Assembly: GCA_037954665.1 (NCBI GenBank)
Contig: JBBMOL010000118.1
Coordinates: 2,356,001-2,420,000, forward strand
DNA length: 64,000 bases
DNA from: Laguncularia racemosa
Lineage: Eukaryota > Streptophyta > Magnoliopsida > Myrtales > Combretaceae
Reading direction: 5' to 3'
Shown here: in pieces, positions 12,361-23,419 of the stretch
Layout: every line of letters starts with the position of its first letter
Numbering within the stretch: position 1 is the first letter of the stretch
Made by a program: the position numbers and the translations under genes
Notes under the pieces: generated by a model
Told to the model about the DNA's origin: nothing
Database searches by the model: none
The model's input: only the letters and a program-made list of their open reading frames with translations

Positions 12361-12867
12361 AAGTGTGTTGAGACATTCTTCAAAATTTTCAATTTCCAAT
12401 ATCATCAAATGGCTTTATTAAGCAGATCTTACCAATCTCGTTGATTTCAACCAGGTGGAAGCCCTTTACTCATTATCCAGTAATCACTAGCTTATTGAGC
12501 CAAATTAACCAAATGAATACTTGCAACCAATTATCTCAGCTATACTACTCACATATATTGTCGTTTGAATCGATTCTTTTCTTTTACCATTATCTCTAAT
12601 GGGTATTAACCCCTACAATCATATCAACCCTTTTAACATTATAAATCTCTTTAAAAGGGTTAAGTCATAATGGAGTATATAGTCATTTATTATTTATCAT
12701 GTGTCTATCGTGTTTATGTGCATCGGTCTAATCAATGTTTATAGTGTGGTGTGGAGAGAATGAGAAATAACACTTATTAGTGAAAAGTAAAGGAGTGGGT
12801 TGGTTAATGACCAATCCAATGTCGATAGCTATAGAAGACATCAACTTTGCTTGTAAATGATGAAAAA

Positions 12868-13690
12868 TTAATCATAAAGAGATTCAAAATCATCAACAAT
12901 CTTATTGAACTTAGTAAAAACTCCATCAAATTCTCTCAAATAGTATAATTTCAACCCATCTAAATTAATAGGGTTCCTCAAATCCAAACCATCCATCTTA
13001 GTTAGCACTAGTGTCAACAAGGCTTTCCTTACATTGTAAGGACCTTCATAATTTGGAGTAAACTTTCCCTTAAGGTCGTGCATGTTTGGTAGTACCTTCT
13101 TCAACACTAAGTCCCCCTCTTTAAAGTTCCTTGGTTATACTTTCTTGTTAAATGCTCTAGCTATCCTCTGTTGGTAGTATTGACCATGACATAGTGTTGT
13201 AAGCCGCTTCTCATCAATTAAGTTTAGTTAGTCAATCATCTTCTTCACCCACTCTACTTCATTAAGCTAGGCTTCTACCAAGACCCTAAATGACAGGATT
13301 TCCACCTCTATAAGTAACATAACTTCAATTCCATACACCATTGAGTAAGTAGTGGCCTTAGTTAAGGTTCTTACTGAAGTTCTATATGCCATGAGGCCAA
13401 ATGGTAACATCTTATGTCAATCGATGTAAGTGATAGCCATCTTCTCATTAATCTTTTCATATTTTTATTAGCATCCTTAACCACTCCATTCATTTAAGGG
13501 TGATACCAAGTCGAATTTCTATGATTGATTCCAAACTATTGGCATATCTTTATTACTAGCGTATTGTTTATGTTGGTCCTATGATTTGTAATTATTGACT
13601 CAAGTTCCCACACTTGGCAATTATGTCTCTTTTCAAAAATATGACTATCACTCCTTTGATTACACTAGCATATGAAAATTTTAAGTAAGT
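12868..13690 (-). pseudogene. E7 integrase, second half and C-terminal domain
   Basis: The minus strand encodes the later part of a Tat-lineage integrase. In order: a decayed FLKRDIIA block near 13640, a SIIEIRL/HRNSTW-type block near 13530, MAITYIDWHKMLPF near 13430, YSMVYGIE near 13330, a Q..RIARAFNKKV block near 13160, and the C-terminal VLKKVLPNMHDLKGKFTPNY and YNVRKALLTLVL (13107-12980). Several stops and a frameshift interrupt it. The first half of the same enzyme lies at 32116-32540, beyond E3. Confidence 0.85.
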
Positions 13691-13714
13691 GTGCCTATCA
13701 ATTAAGTAGTATAG
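13680..13714 (-). repeat. Solo LTR inside E7 integrase, distal fragment
   Basis: The last bases of a minus-strand LTR, including TTGATAGGCACACTTACTT. It was separated from the rest (30731-32110) by E3. The exact end is uncertain because E7 sequence resumes around TCATATGCTAGTG. Confidence 0.5.
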
Positions 13715-15363
13715 TGATAGAGCCATTTTATACTTAATCTTTATAGTATAAATTGTGTTAATTCATTATTGATTTTATAGAAATCATAAGGAAATGGTAC
13801 TTAATTCTATTATGGTGATAAATCAGGTTAAATGGAGTCAAGGATGCTAATTCAAGTAAATTAGAGAAGTCATCTACAACTTGGATCAAGACAAGGAGTC
13901 ACACCACCGGAGGAAAGCACATGAGCAAGTATTTGTCTAGAAGGAGGCACTGTTTGAGATCTGGCCATGTGGTAAACCGTGTTACACACTGCAAGAGAAA
14001 GATAGACACGGTATAGGGCACGGCCGTGGTGGCAGCCGTGGGAGAAGCCGTGCTTGGAGCCGTGGTGGAAGCTAGACGTGCCAAGGAGAAGAAATTGTGG
14101 AACTTTGACAGAGGATGGCACGGCCTAGGATCTAGCCGTGGTGTAGACCGTGGTACACACTAGACAAGGATGAAGAGCTTGTAGATCATGCACAGAGGAA
14201 GGCATGGTTGAAAATCTAGTCGTGGGTGGAGCCGTGGTACACACTGGACACGGAAGATGATACGTGAATTATGCACAGAAGAAGGCACGGCTTGACCCAC
14301 GGCCGTGTGGTAGGGCGTGCCAGGCATACGAAGATTCACTTCTTGAAATATACTTGGAAAAGGAAAGATATTTTCGTATCTTGCTAGCAAAAGATCACAT
14401 GCCATCCCTCTAACAATACAAATAGAACCAACCCTAGAGGGTGAGGGCAACTTTTTAATCTTTAATCTGGAATCTTTGGATCTTGAAGAACCTTGGACCA
14501 TCTTGGAGGCAGAGCAGGCAACCGGGTTCATCATGTCTTTACTTTTTATTTTTGTTTTGTTGATGAACATGAGTAGCTAAGCTACTTTTCTAGCCAAAGG
14601 GTCATAGATGTTTAATTCTCCACGAATTGTGAGGTCTAATTGACTTGTATTTATTCTATTCTTTGTTTTTGGATATTCATATATCTTCTGATCGTTTTGT
14701 CATTATTATCTTTGTTGATTGGTATGAATTAGAGCTCTTCTACTCAATTAGCAAGTTAATATATTGTCAACTAGCACGTCAAATCCGTAATTGTTTGATT
14801 GTTCTAGTCTTAGTGACACAATAACATGTTTGGTTATAAAAGAGATGATCGAATTCATGTTATGGAGGTGTATGATCATGTTTAAATAGGTTATCTTATA
14901 ATCTACTAGCATGAATTGGTGGTCTCTCTAGTTTTTAATGCTATTGGTAGATTAAATCTTAAGCGCTTGTCTGGGGTTGTCTAATCGATAAGAGAAATAA
15001 TCAAAGAGCTTCACTTGGTTATCGAGGAAATACGAAGAGATAGGTTGTTAGAGCTTGTTAATAACCATAACCAGTTTATTTAGGATTAAGAATAGAAAAC
15101 ATTTGCATCGATGATCAATTCCTAGAATTAAACTATTTTGATTCCTTTGGCTAGGCTTTTATCAATATACGATTCTATTATCTTGTTTCGACTTTATTTT
15201 GATTCACAAACAAAACCCCCCCTCGTTTTCTTTTCCTCTTTATGTCCTTTGAATAGAAATATCTTTAACCAATCCCTGTGGATTCGACCCTACTCACCAC
15301 TATATGCAAATCATATAATTGTCTAGGAGTAGGTTTTATTTTTGTTGGATTCGACACCCATCA
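13715..15363 (+). repeat. E3 5' LTR
   Basis: 1649 bases. U3 contains many CCGTGG/CACGGC words, among them the palindrome CACGGCCGTG at 14019 and 14298. The TATA position reads ATACAAATAG near 14415, where the 3' LTR has ATATAAATAG, so the core promoter of this copy carries a T-to-C change. Confidence 0.93.
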
Positions 15364-15368
15364 AATTT

Positions 15369-15386
15369 TGGCGCCGTTGTCGGGGA
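15369..15386 (+). other. E3 primer-binding site, Asp tRNA type
   Basis: TGGCGCCGTTGTCGGGGA starts five bases after the LTR. The usual Athila-type site is TGGCGCCGTTGCCGGGGA, so there is one C-to-T change. Confidence 0.88.
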
Positions 15387-15414
15387 TTGGTGTCAAATTT
15401 ATTTCTATTCTTGT

Positions 15415-15437
15415 ATGACTCGTTCTTCTCAGACAGG
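15415..15437 (+). pseudogene. E3 gag, first eight codons (cut off by E4)
   Basis: An ATG 29 bases after the primer-binding site opens a short frame that stops at E4. The frame resumes immediately after the E4 target duplication at 25492, so this is the true gag start. The open frame beginning at 25478 inside the E4 LTR is an accident of the junction. Confidence 0.85.
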
Positions 15438-16840
15438 TGTCGAGTCTAATTTTTGAATTCCCATTCCTAATCCGATCTAAACTAAACCCTATGCTCATCT
15501 AATCTAGATCCTCGACTTGGGTTAGGAATTTCGTTTGATTTTTGGAGTCGCCACCCAACTGTTGTTGGGAAAAAGTGAATTAAGACTAAAGGAGCGGATT
15601 AGTCTTAATTTGGACTACTAGTCGTCGTTATTTCCTCTTCTCGTTTTTGTGAGAAGAAAAAAAGGGAAAACCAAAGTTTCTAAGTCCGGAGGCTAACCTA
15701 TTAAAACCTGTACGGTTACCACCTAATCTCCTAAAATTGTTCATCTTTAGAAATGTGTTTCATTGTGTTTTTGTTAATTTTTGTTATATCTTTGAATTTA
15801 TTTCAGAAAAAAAGGATTTTTCATTTATTTTATGGGTTGACCCGAATGGGTGCCTACGTACCTGCTACTCAGGATCAAACAAGCCGTAGTTCGCTTTTCT
15901 GAAAAAAACTTTAGATTTGTTGGTGAATTTTAATTTTGAAATTTCTTATGATTTATGTTCTTAACATTTTTTGGAATTTTTCTAAAAATTTCTAAGCCTA
16001 AGCTTTGATTTTATTTTGAAAATGATTTTTTTTTTTTGGGAAAACATCAATTTTGGATTTATTTGAAGAAAAAGATTTTTCTAGGTGCTAAAACTTAATT
16101 TTTCTTCTATTTTCATAATTTTTGAATTTTTATTAATTTTCATGATTTTTATGATTTTTGTGATTTTTTATAAGTTTTTGTGATTTTTATAAATTTTTGT
16201 AATTTTTATGCTAGAACATTTTATCCTAAGTTATTATCTATCCTATTTTGAAATCTAAAGTTTTATTATTATTTTTCCTAATCTTTTTATTATTTTATTC
16301 TATTTTTTTTATTCTTTTATTATTTTTTACATTTTATTTATTTTATTATTTTTTTACATTTTTCTTAATTCTAGAAAAATCTAATTTCTACATTTTTCCT
16401 ATTTATTGAAAATAAAACAAAAAAAATAAATAAATGACTAAACAAATAATAAATAACAAATAACAAATTCGGAATAAATAAATAAACCAAATAAATTAAT
16501 TAAATAAAATAAAAAAAATCCGAAAAGATCCGACTTACCTGGATCCGGGTCGGTGCGCGGGTCGAATCGGGTCGGGTCGGATCGGATCGGTCACGGCGGC
16601 GGGGTTGGCTCGTTCACGGCGTTCCGGCGGTCGTTTGCGGCGGGTGAAGTGTCGAATCCTAGCTTCTTGAGGGTGCTGAATCCGATGGTGGTGGCGGCTT
16701 ACTCCCAGAACGTCTCCTTGCGGCGGCTCAACTCCGATCTATGGTCGCGGCTCCAAGCTTCTTCGGCGTACTCCGATTTGCTCCTTCCTCTCTCTTTCTC
16801 TCTCTTTTTTTTTCGTCCCCTGGTTTCCTCCTGTTCTCCT

Positions 16841-16850
16841 CTATTTATAG
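16841..16850 (-). promoter_or_regulatory. TATA box in left E4 LTR
   Basis: Minus strand CTATAAATAG, identical in the right LTR. It fixes the transcription direction of E4. Confidence 0.75.
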
Positions 16851-17133
16851 GCACCTCGAACTCCTCTTAGATAAGCTCGAATCGGCCGATTTAGATAAAC
16901 CCATATTTTTCCGTTTCTTAGATTCGATTTTATCCCGGCGATTTGATGTTAATCTCTTGTGTTCCTTTGGTTTATCTGATGGATTTGGCCTTATCTTGAC
17001 TTTAATCTAGAAGATTAAAAAGAAAACGGCCGATTTCGCCTTCGTCGGACTTCTGTCGGATTTTTTCCTCCGGCTGGGCTCGCGAAGAAGACGATCACGC
17101 GCGACGCGCGTGACTTCCCTCGGCCAATCACAT

Positions 17134-17149
17134 GCTGCCACGTGGCAGC
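17134..17149. promoter_or_regulatory. 16-base G-box palindrome in left E4 LTR
   Basis: GCTGCCACGTGGCAGC is a perfect palindrome centred on CACGTG, the core bound by plant bZIP and bHLH factors. It lies about 290 bases upstream of the TATA box. Binding is an inference. Confidence 0.6.
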
Positions 17150-17180
17150 TCCAGGGAAAAGAACGAAAAAATTTTGCCGA

Positions 17181-17262
17181 GCGCCTGCGGGGGGATTCGA
17201 ACTAGCGACCTTCAGCCTTCACACGGTTCCCATGTGCACACACGAGCCAGCTGAGCTGGCCC
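17181..17262 (-). other. tRNA-like module in left E4 LTR
   Basis: Minus strand CAGCTCAGCTGG (A-box-like, one mismatch to TRGYNNARYNGG), then about 44 bases later GTTCGAATC (fits the B box GWTCRANNC). It begins like a tRNA (GGGCCAGCTCAGCTGG) but no complete cloverleaf is evident, so I do not call a tRNA gene. Confidence 0.65.
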
Positions 17263-17528
17263 AATTTCCCGATTTTATTTACATCGCAAATTGTACATAT
17301 ACGATGCAATTTTTTTATTTTTTTGTATTTTTTGAAATTTCAAAAATTTGTAAAAATTATTTATTATTCATTATTGCTATTTCTAAAATCATTTTTCAAA
17401 ATTGAAGTGTTTTCCTATTTATTTTCATTTTTTGAATATTTTTATTATTTATGCTAAATTAAGGAAAAATTGAAAATTGATTATTATTGAAAATTATTGA
17501 TTCCTAGGGCAAAAATGGGGTGTTTACA

Positions 17529-17543
17529 GCTGCCCCTCTTTGT
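17529..17543 (-). other. E4 polypurine tract
   Basis: The minus strand reads ACAAAGAGGGGCAGC directly before the 3' LTR start TGTAAACACC. This is the expected place and composition for plus-strand priming. Confidence 0.7.
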
Positions 17544-17819
17544 AGTAAAGTTTGAAAAACTTAACTACAAAGACAAACAAAAGACGCCATTTTTGGCCTC
17601 CTAAATTAGGTTTTGGTAGGAAAATGCCCCAAGAGATGATAATCCTACGATTTGAATATGTTCCAAATGATTCAAGGTAATGTGCCTTCTCCAAAAAGTG
17701 CTTTATGAGCTAACTAATTGGCGACAGGACATATCTCAAGCTTTGAGTAGAAATGTATGAGAAATGATGATAAGAAGCGTCTTATCAAACTTGCAACCTT
17801 GGAAAGAAATATGACCGAA

Positions 17820-18945
17820 AAGTGCCCCGAGAGCTGACTAATCGGGAGGGTTTAGGAAAGTGCCCCTCATGGGCTGACTAACCTTTGATAAAATGCCTCG
17901 AAAAGTGCCCCCTATGGGCTAACCTTGAGGTAGAAAGTTTTAGGAAAGGGCCCCCTATAGGCTGCCTAACCTAGAATGGAGACTTGTCTCAAAAAGTTCC
18001 CCCTATGGGCTGACCATGAGAACAAGGTTTTTAGGAAAGGGCCCCCTATGGGCTGCCTAACCTTGAATTGAAATTTGCCTCAAAAAGTGCCCCTTATGGG
18101 CTGACCATGAGGACAAGGTTTTTAGGAAAGGGCCCCCTATGGGCTGCCTAACCTTGAATTAGACTTGTCTCAAAAAGTACCCCCTATGGGCTGACCATGA
18201 GAACAAGGTTTTTAGGAAAGGGCCCCCTATGGGCTGCCTAACCTAGAATTGAAATTTGCCTCAAAAAGTGCCCCTTATGGGCTGACCATGAGCACAAGGT
18301 TTTTAGGAAAGGGCCCCCTATGGGCTGCCTAACCTTGAATTAGACTTGTCTCAAAAAGTGCCCCCTATGGGCTGACCATGAGAACAAGGTTTTTAGGAAA
18401 GGGCCCCCTATGGGCTGCCTAACCTAGAATTGAAATTTGCCTCAAAAAGTGCCCCTTATGGGCTGACCATGAGGACAAGGTTTTTAGGAAAGGCCCCCCT
18501 ATGGGCTGCCTAACCTTGAATTAGACTTGTCTCAAAAAGTGCCCCCTATGGGCTGACCATGAGAACAAGGTTTTTAGGAAAGGGCCCCCTATGGGCTGCC
18601 TAACCTTGAATTGAAATTTGCCTCAAAAAGTGCCCCTTATGGGCTGACCATGAGGACAAGGTTTTTAGGAAAGGGCCCCCTATGGGCTGACCATGAGAAC
18701 AAGGTTTTTAGGAAAGGGCCCCCTATGGGCTGCCTAACATAGAATTGAAATTTGCCTCAAAAAGTGCCCCTTATGGGCTGACCATGAGGACAAGGTTTTT
18801 AGGAAAGGGCCCCCTATGGGCTGCCTAACCTTGAATTAGACTTGTCTCAAAAAGTGCCCCCTATGGGCTGACCATGAGAACAAGGTTTTTAGGAAAGGGC
18901 CCCCTATGGGCTGCCTAACCTTGAATTGAAATTGACTTGTAAGAT
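17820..18945 (-). repeat. E4 tandem array A: 45/91/181-base hierarchy
   Basis: Half-units of about 45 bases share GTGCCCCCTATGGGCTGAC or GGGCCCCCTATGGGCTGCC. Two half-units make a 91-base unit, and alternating unit types (GAATTAGACTTGTCTC versus GAATTGAAATTTGCCTC) make a 181-base higher-order unit, measured between 18151, 18332 and 18513. One unit is shortened near 18680. The array sits next to the 3' LTR, where Tat/Ogre elements carry variable repeats. Confidence 0.9.
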
Positions 18946-19365
18946 GCCCCATGTGGGCTAATCTTGAGAGATCTAGGGAAGTGCCCCTTTTTGGGCTGAC
19001 TACCCTATGATGAAAATGATGGCTCAAAAGGTGCCCCCTGCGGGCTAACCTTGAGAGATCTAGGGAAGTGCCCCTTTTTGGGCTGACCACCCTATGATGA
19101 AAATGATGGCTCAAAAGGTGCCCCCTGCGGGCTAACCTTGAGAGATCTAGGGAAGTGCCCCTTTTTGGGCTGACTACCCTATGATGAAAATGATGGCTCA
19201 AAAGGTGCCCCATGCGGGCTAACCTTGAGAGATCTAGGGAAGCGCCCCTTTTTGGGCTGACTACCCTATGATGAAAATGATGGCTCAAAAGGTGCCCCAT
19301 GTGGGCTAACCTTGAGAGATCTAGGGAAGTGCCCCTTTTTGGGCTGACTACCCTATTAAAGGAAG
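18946..19365 (-). repeat. E4 tandem array B: five units of about 87 bases
   Basis: Units start with GAGAGATCTAGGGAAGTGCC at about 18966, 19053, 19140, 19228 and 19314 and share the GTGCCCC...GGGCTAAC core with array A. Because 87 is divisible by three, one minus-strand frame (18836-19300) stays open and would read a 29-residue repeat rich in His and Ser. I treat that as a by-product of the period, not as a gene. Confidence 0.88.
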
Positions 19366-21402
19366 AATATCCTAAGTGAGAATCTTATTATTATTTTTCA
19401 ATAACAATCAAATGCACGATGACTTAATACTTCTGAACAAGTGATGACTAAAATTTTTCTGCGAATTTTCAAGAAAAAGTACTCTTCTGAAACCTAAGGA
19501 TAATGTGGCAAAACATTAAAGTGTTTTTTTTTTTTTTTAGTGAGCATTGCTAACGAGTAAAGAGCTTGACAAGTTTCCTAAAAATACAAATAAAGGGTAA
19601 GCCTTCCCTACTGCTCAATAACCACTTACTCTTTTGCCTCATTTTTCTTAGAGGGTTTGGTTTAATTTTAGAAACAAAGTGTTGACTTAGCTTAATCAAT
19701 CATCTCTTGAGAGGTTTCTTGCAATTAAGACTCATATCTTCATCTTGGGGATATCAATACATAAGGCTAAACAACGCCAATGAGTAAATTTCCTCATTCC
19801 ATTTATAACTGGATATTTCGTTTTTAATTGGTTTAATCTAAGAGGACTTCCTCACAATCTCTCGGTTTAGATGTCACTCTTGACTTCTATTCCAAAAATT
19901 ATGGTCTTTCTTGTAAGTAATACGCTTTAATCAATCCGTTAGGCCTTCTTGATACTTGTAATGCAATTTAGCTCTTTGGTTATTGGTTTCAGAAAAGTAT
20001 GTTAAGGTTTATTTTGAAAGAATCATCATTTCAACTTGGGTTTGTAAGTCAGGAAATCTTGAGAAAAAGAACTGGAATAGTACTTGCCCTAGCAATTTTT
20101 GCTTAAGATAAGTTATTTTCAATGATTTGGAGAAGTCTTCAAAAAGGGTAGTACATCTTTGAACTGCTCTCGTATTTGGCCCTGGTATTTTCAAGTGTTG
20201 TTGGGCTTTTATAGGTTTAGTTACATTCGTAGGCTTTTCTCATTTCTCTTCTTTTCTTTTTCTTTTCTTTATTTTTCTTTCATTCATTCATTCATCATTT
20301 TTTCTTCATTCATTCTCTTTTTCCATCTTTTTCTTTTCTTTCTCTTCTTTTGGGCCCAATGGTGATCATTTCATATGGTTTATGTGTATTTTTTTTTTCA
20401 GAATGTGGACTTCTCTTCATCTCAAATAAATTATCTATGGCTAAAATTTTGAATTGTTGCAACTAGGGCAAGCACTATTGATGTCTCTATCTTCCTAATT
20501 ATTCCATCGTTGGGTGGTTGACAGTAGGGTTTAAATTTTGAAACTCTTGTTTGTCGAAGGATGATTGTGTTTAGGGTAGCAAAAATGAATGCCTAACATT
20601 ATTTTGATTTAACGTATCAAATTCAAGATAGGCCTCCTTTAAGGAATGATTCCAAAACCTCACATTAACAACACTCCACTCTCAAGTGCTTAAGGGTTAG
20701 TGTTTGGGACGTGGTTTGCCTCTTGTCATCTTAAACCTTTTAAATAAAGATACCCTTCAAATTTGCCTATGTTCTCCACTTCTCGTGGTGTCCCCGTGTA
20801 CTGTTGTTAATTTGAACAAGTGATTTGGTCTTAAGCGCCTAAGACTTAAGTATTTGGAATAGTCTTCTTTATACCCTCATTGATAATTGACCATAGCTAC
20901 TTTGAAAGTGTGCCAAAAAAAAATCTGTGTCCGGTTTAGATAACTTTTGATGGAAAGGAAACTTCAAATGCAACTTTTAGGATTGGAGGGTGTTGGGACG
21001 TTTTACGTTTTGAGGATAAATCAAGATATGAGGAGACCTTTTGAAGTGAATGGGGTCTTTTAAGTTGGTTATAGAGGTCTTCGGTTTTATGTTTAGAGCA
21101 AGTGACTATGAGCTTTAGGTTAAGCTAACCATTTATAAGCAACTTTTATGACCTTGAAAAGATCTCTTATTGTTAGTAACCCTTCAATTTTCTTTCTTTC
21201 TTTATTTTTATTGGTTGTTCTTATTTTTTAGTAAATATGTAAACAAGATGCTCATACGGATATAAATATGTAAACAAGATGCTCACACAAGATGCTCACA
21301 CGGATGCTAAAAGCTGAAGGGCTAACAATCTGACTGACAATGTAATATTGAAACTTCAATTCTAGAGTTCAATAATCAAAATAAAAGATTACAAATAACG
21401 CT
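19366..21402 (-). other. E4 noncoding interior
   Basis: About 2 kb without a supported gene between the ORF and the arrays. It includes T- and C-rich runs at 20230-20350 and a small direct repeat of GATGCTCACACGGATGCT-like words with ATATGTAAACAAG at 21230-21310. This is where gag-pol would lie in a full element. Confidence 0.6.
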
Positions 21403-22927
21403 CTACTTCCTAGCTCTTTTAGTTTCCTGTTGTGGAGGCTCAGATTTCCCATTGATGATAGCTTCTAGCTCCTTGACCTTGTCTTGGCATTTCTCCAATT
21501 GTGCTTCCAAAGCCTTGTTCCTTTGGTTGGATTCCTTGAAGCGTCCCTTCCAGATGTCTTTCTTATAACCCGCAGTTTCGAAGTATACTTCCATTCAGGC
21601 CTTGACCTGCTCCAGGTAGACTTCAGTCTCTGGATTTATCTTGTCTGGCCTTGGTTGGGTGACGTGTGGAACCCGATATGCTCTCTTCCCTATCTGGTAG
21701 AGCTGGTGGATTATAAACTCTCTGGTGGCTCGGTGTTTTCCCACTTCGCCATCTAACTCGCCAAGGTCCACATTCGGGCTTTCGATTCTGGCTTCCCAAA
21801 GTGCTTTGACCTCTGCTAACTTAGCAAATTTCTCGGCTACCAACAGGTTTGGATCTTGATACTCAAAGGTGACTGCTTCGAGCGAAGGCCGATAAACTAT
21901 GTCTTAGATAGTACCGAATTGGCGGACCACTGAATGGGTGATATCCAATACATCCATTGATCCCGATTAACGGCACTGCTTGGAAATTACTGCAAGTCAA
22001 GATGATATTATCACAACGACTCCACCTGGCTGTCCATAGGATATCTTTAGCGCTAAGGCCTCTAAGTAGATCCACCCAACTGTGGCTGGTAATATCATCG
22101 GGTATCTTCACCCTTTCTATATAGGAATCCACCAGATCCACCTGTTGGGCTAGGGTTTTCCTGACCATGTTCAGCCCGAAGCACTTAAGGTGGCTTACGA
22201 ACCATATTAGCAGAAGGTTGATGCTGGAACGGAGGATCCCATGGCCTTTCTTCTTAAGGAAATTCAAGTTCCGAATTTGTTCTGCCAGTAGAGCCGGGAT
22301 GTAAGATTTCCCTTCCAAGAATTGGGCCACTAGCTCTGCAACCCGGTAGTGAATATAGAAAGTTCCAGCGGGGAACAAAATAGTGGCGAAGGCCGTCAAA
22401 ATGAAGGCTTTTACCCTTCTCTGTCTGTAATTCTTAGAGGTCTCCGCACAATATGTCCTTTCTGTCCCATTGTCTTCTCGGGCAATAAACCAGGCTTCTA
22501 GATCATCCATGCGTATGCAATACCCGTTACAGTCTACCAAGGCTTTGTTGACTGCTGTTTTGCGGATGCTCAGTAGTCTGCTGAACGTACCGGCTGGCCT
22601 GGCCTCAAGGTCTGGCGCGTAAATCTGATCAGTCAGTGCTGGAGCCTGTAGCAACTGGGTATACTCCTCCAGGGTAGGGGTGATCTCATGCGGTCCGATG
22701 AAGAAAGCTGCGGGCTCGATCTCCCATAACTGGAGCATGGCCCGGACCATAGGCAAATTCGCCTCTGTCTTAGTCAGTGAGAGGACGGGGCCGATCTTTT
22801 GTTGGATAAAGGCTTGCTCCTCTGGGTTATACAAGGTAAACCAGTGGTCCAGTACCAATTTTGGGTCCAAAGGTTTGTACACCCGAATTTCTTTGCGGAG
22901 GAGGCGGTTGACTGCACTGCTAGCCAT
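21403..22927 (-). pseudogene. E4 ORF: retroelement protein of unknown function, DUF7745-like
   Basis: A frame of about 508 codons begins at the minus-strand ATG at 22927 (MASSAVNRLL) and can be followed to 21403. It is whole for 354 residues, then has a frameshift near 21920, one stop near 21903 (Gln position) and one at 21597 (Trp position). The N-terminal part is helical and includes VRAMLQLWEI, FFIGPHEITPTLEEYTQLLQ (about residues 65-95) and later GINGCIGYHPF. This wording resembles plant proteins grouped as DUF7745, found beside retroelements; the match is from memory and tentative. The last 65 residues (NKALEAQLEKCQDKVKELEA) predict a coiled coil, and the end is basic. It stands in the place of the extra ORF1 that precedes gag in Ogre elements. 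No catalytic motif was seen; the function is unknown. Confidence 0.75.
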
Positions 22928-23400
22928 CTATTACAATAGGAAACAACCTAGTTACAACAAGAACTATGAAAACGTTACAGGGAAATAGTCCTGAACTCCA
23001 AGGACAAAATAACAAACCATTACATTGTCATCCAATTGTCAACCTTTCTTATGATGTCATGTATGCAAGTAGGTGGGTTCTAACTAGTTCCCGAGCTCTA
23101 TGGCCTCCCGCATTCTCGAAGAAATGGATCTCAAGCCATATCGAAGCATAGGGTGGGGTAGCCTAATCGGTCCCGAACGGTGAAACAACTCACTTCGCCC
23201 GAAACCTACACAATGGCTCCCCGTCTTAGTTTTCTAGGACGGTCCGGGTTCGACCGCATCTACAAACGTATGTATGCAAAAACCCCCCACAGTAAAAATC
23301 TAACTAAATCCTGCAAAATTAGTAACAGAGTAATAATTTGAAATACATTTCTGAAAGATAACAATTCGAAGAGGTGCAGGTGGCTAGCCTACTGGCATGG
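22928..23400 (-). other. E4 leader
   Basis: Noncoding stretch between the primer-binding site and the ORF on the minus strand. No domain was seen. Confidence 0.55.
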
Positions 23401-23419
23401 GTCCCCAGTGGAGTCGCCA
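23401..23419 (-). other. E4 primer-binding site, Arg tRNA type
   Basis: The minus strand reads TGGCGACTCCACTGGGGAC three bases after the end of the right LTR. Sites of this form, complementary to an Arg tRNA 3' end, are used by Ogre/Tat-type elements. The tRNA identity is from memory of the family. Confidence 0.7.

Larger units (their letters stand above)
15438..17528 (-). repeat. E4 LTR, left (3' LTR on the minus strand)
   Basis: 2091 bases, TGTCGAGTCTAA to GGGGTGTTTACA on the plus strand. In minus-strand order it holds a tRNA-like module, a 16-base G-box palindrome, a TATA box (16841-16850), a GC-rich transcribed part (16530-16780) and a long AT-rich tail. It differs from the right copy by scattered substitutions and small indels. 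Confidence 0.92.

Noticed and set aside
17181..17262. True tRNA gene in the E4 LTR
   Set aside because: A- and B-box-like parts are present, but a paired acceptor stem and a normal anticodon arm could not be made out, so it is only called tRNA-like.
18836..19300. 154-codon minus-strand frame with 29-residue repeats
   Set aside because: The open frame follows from an 87-base period divisible by three in a noncoding array; no start context or domain supports a protein.
17820..19365. CRISPR-like array
   Set aside because: Repeats and intervening parts both recur, the period is hierarchical, and the context is a plant retroelement.
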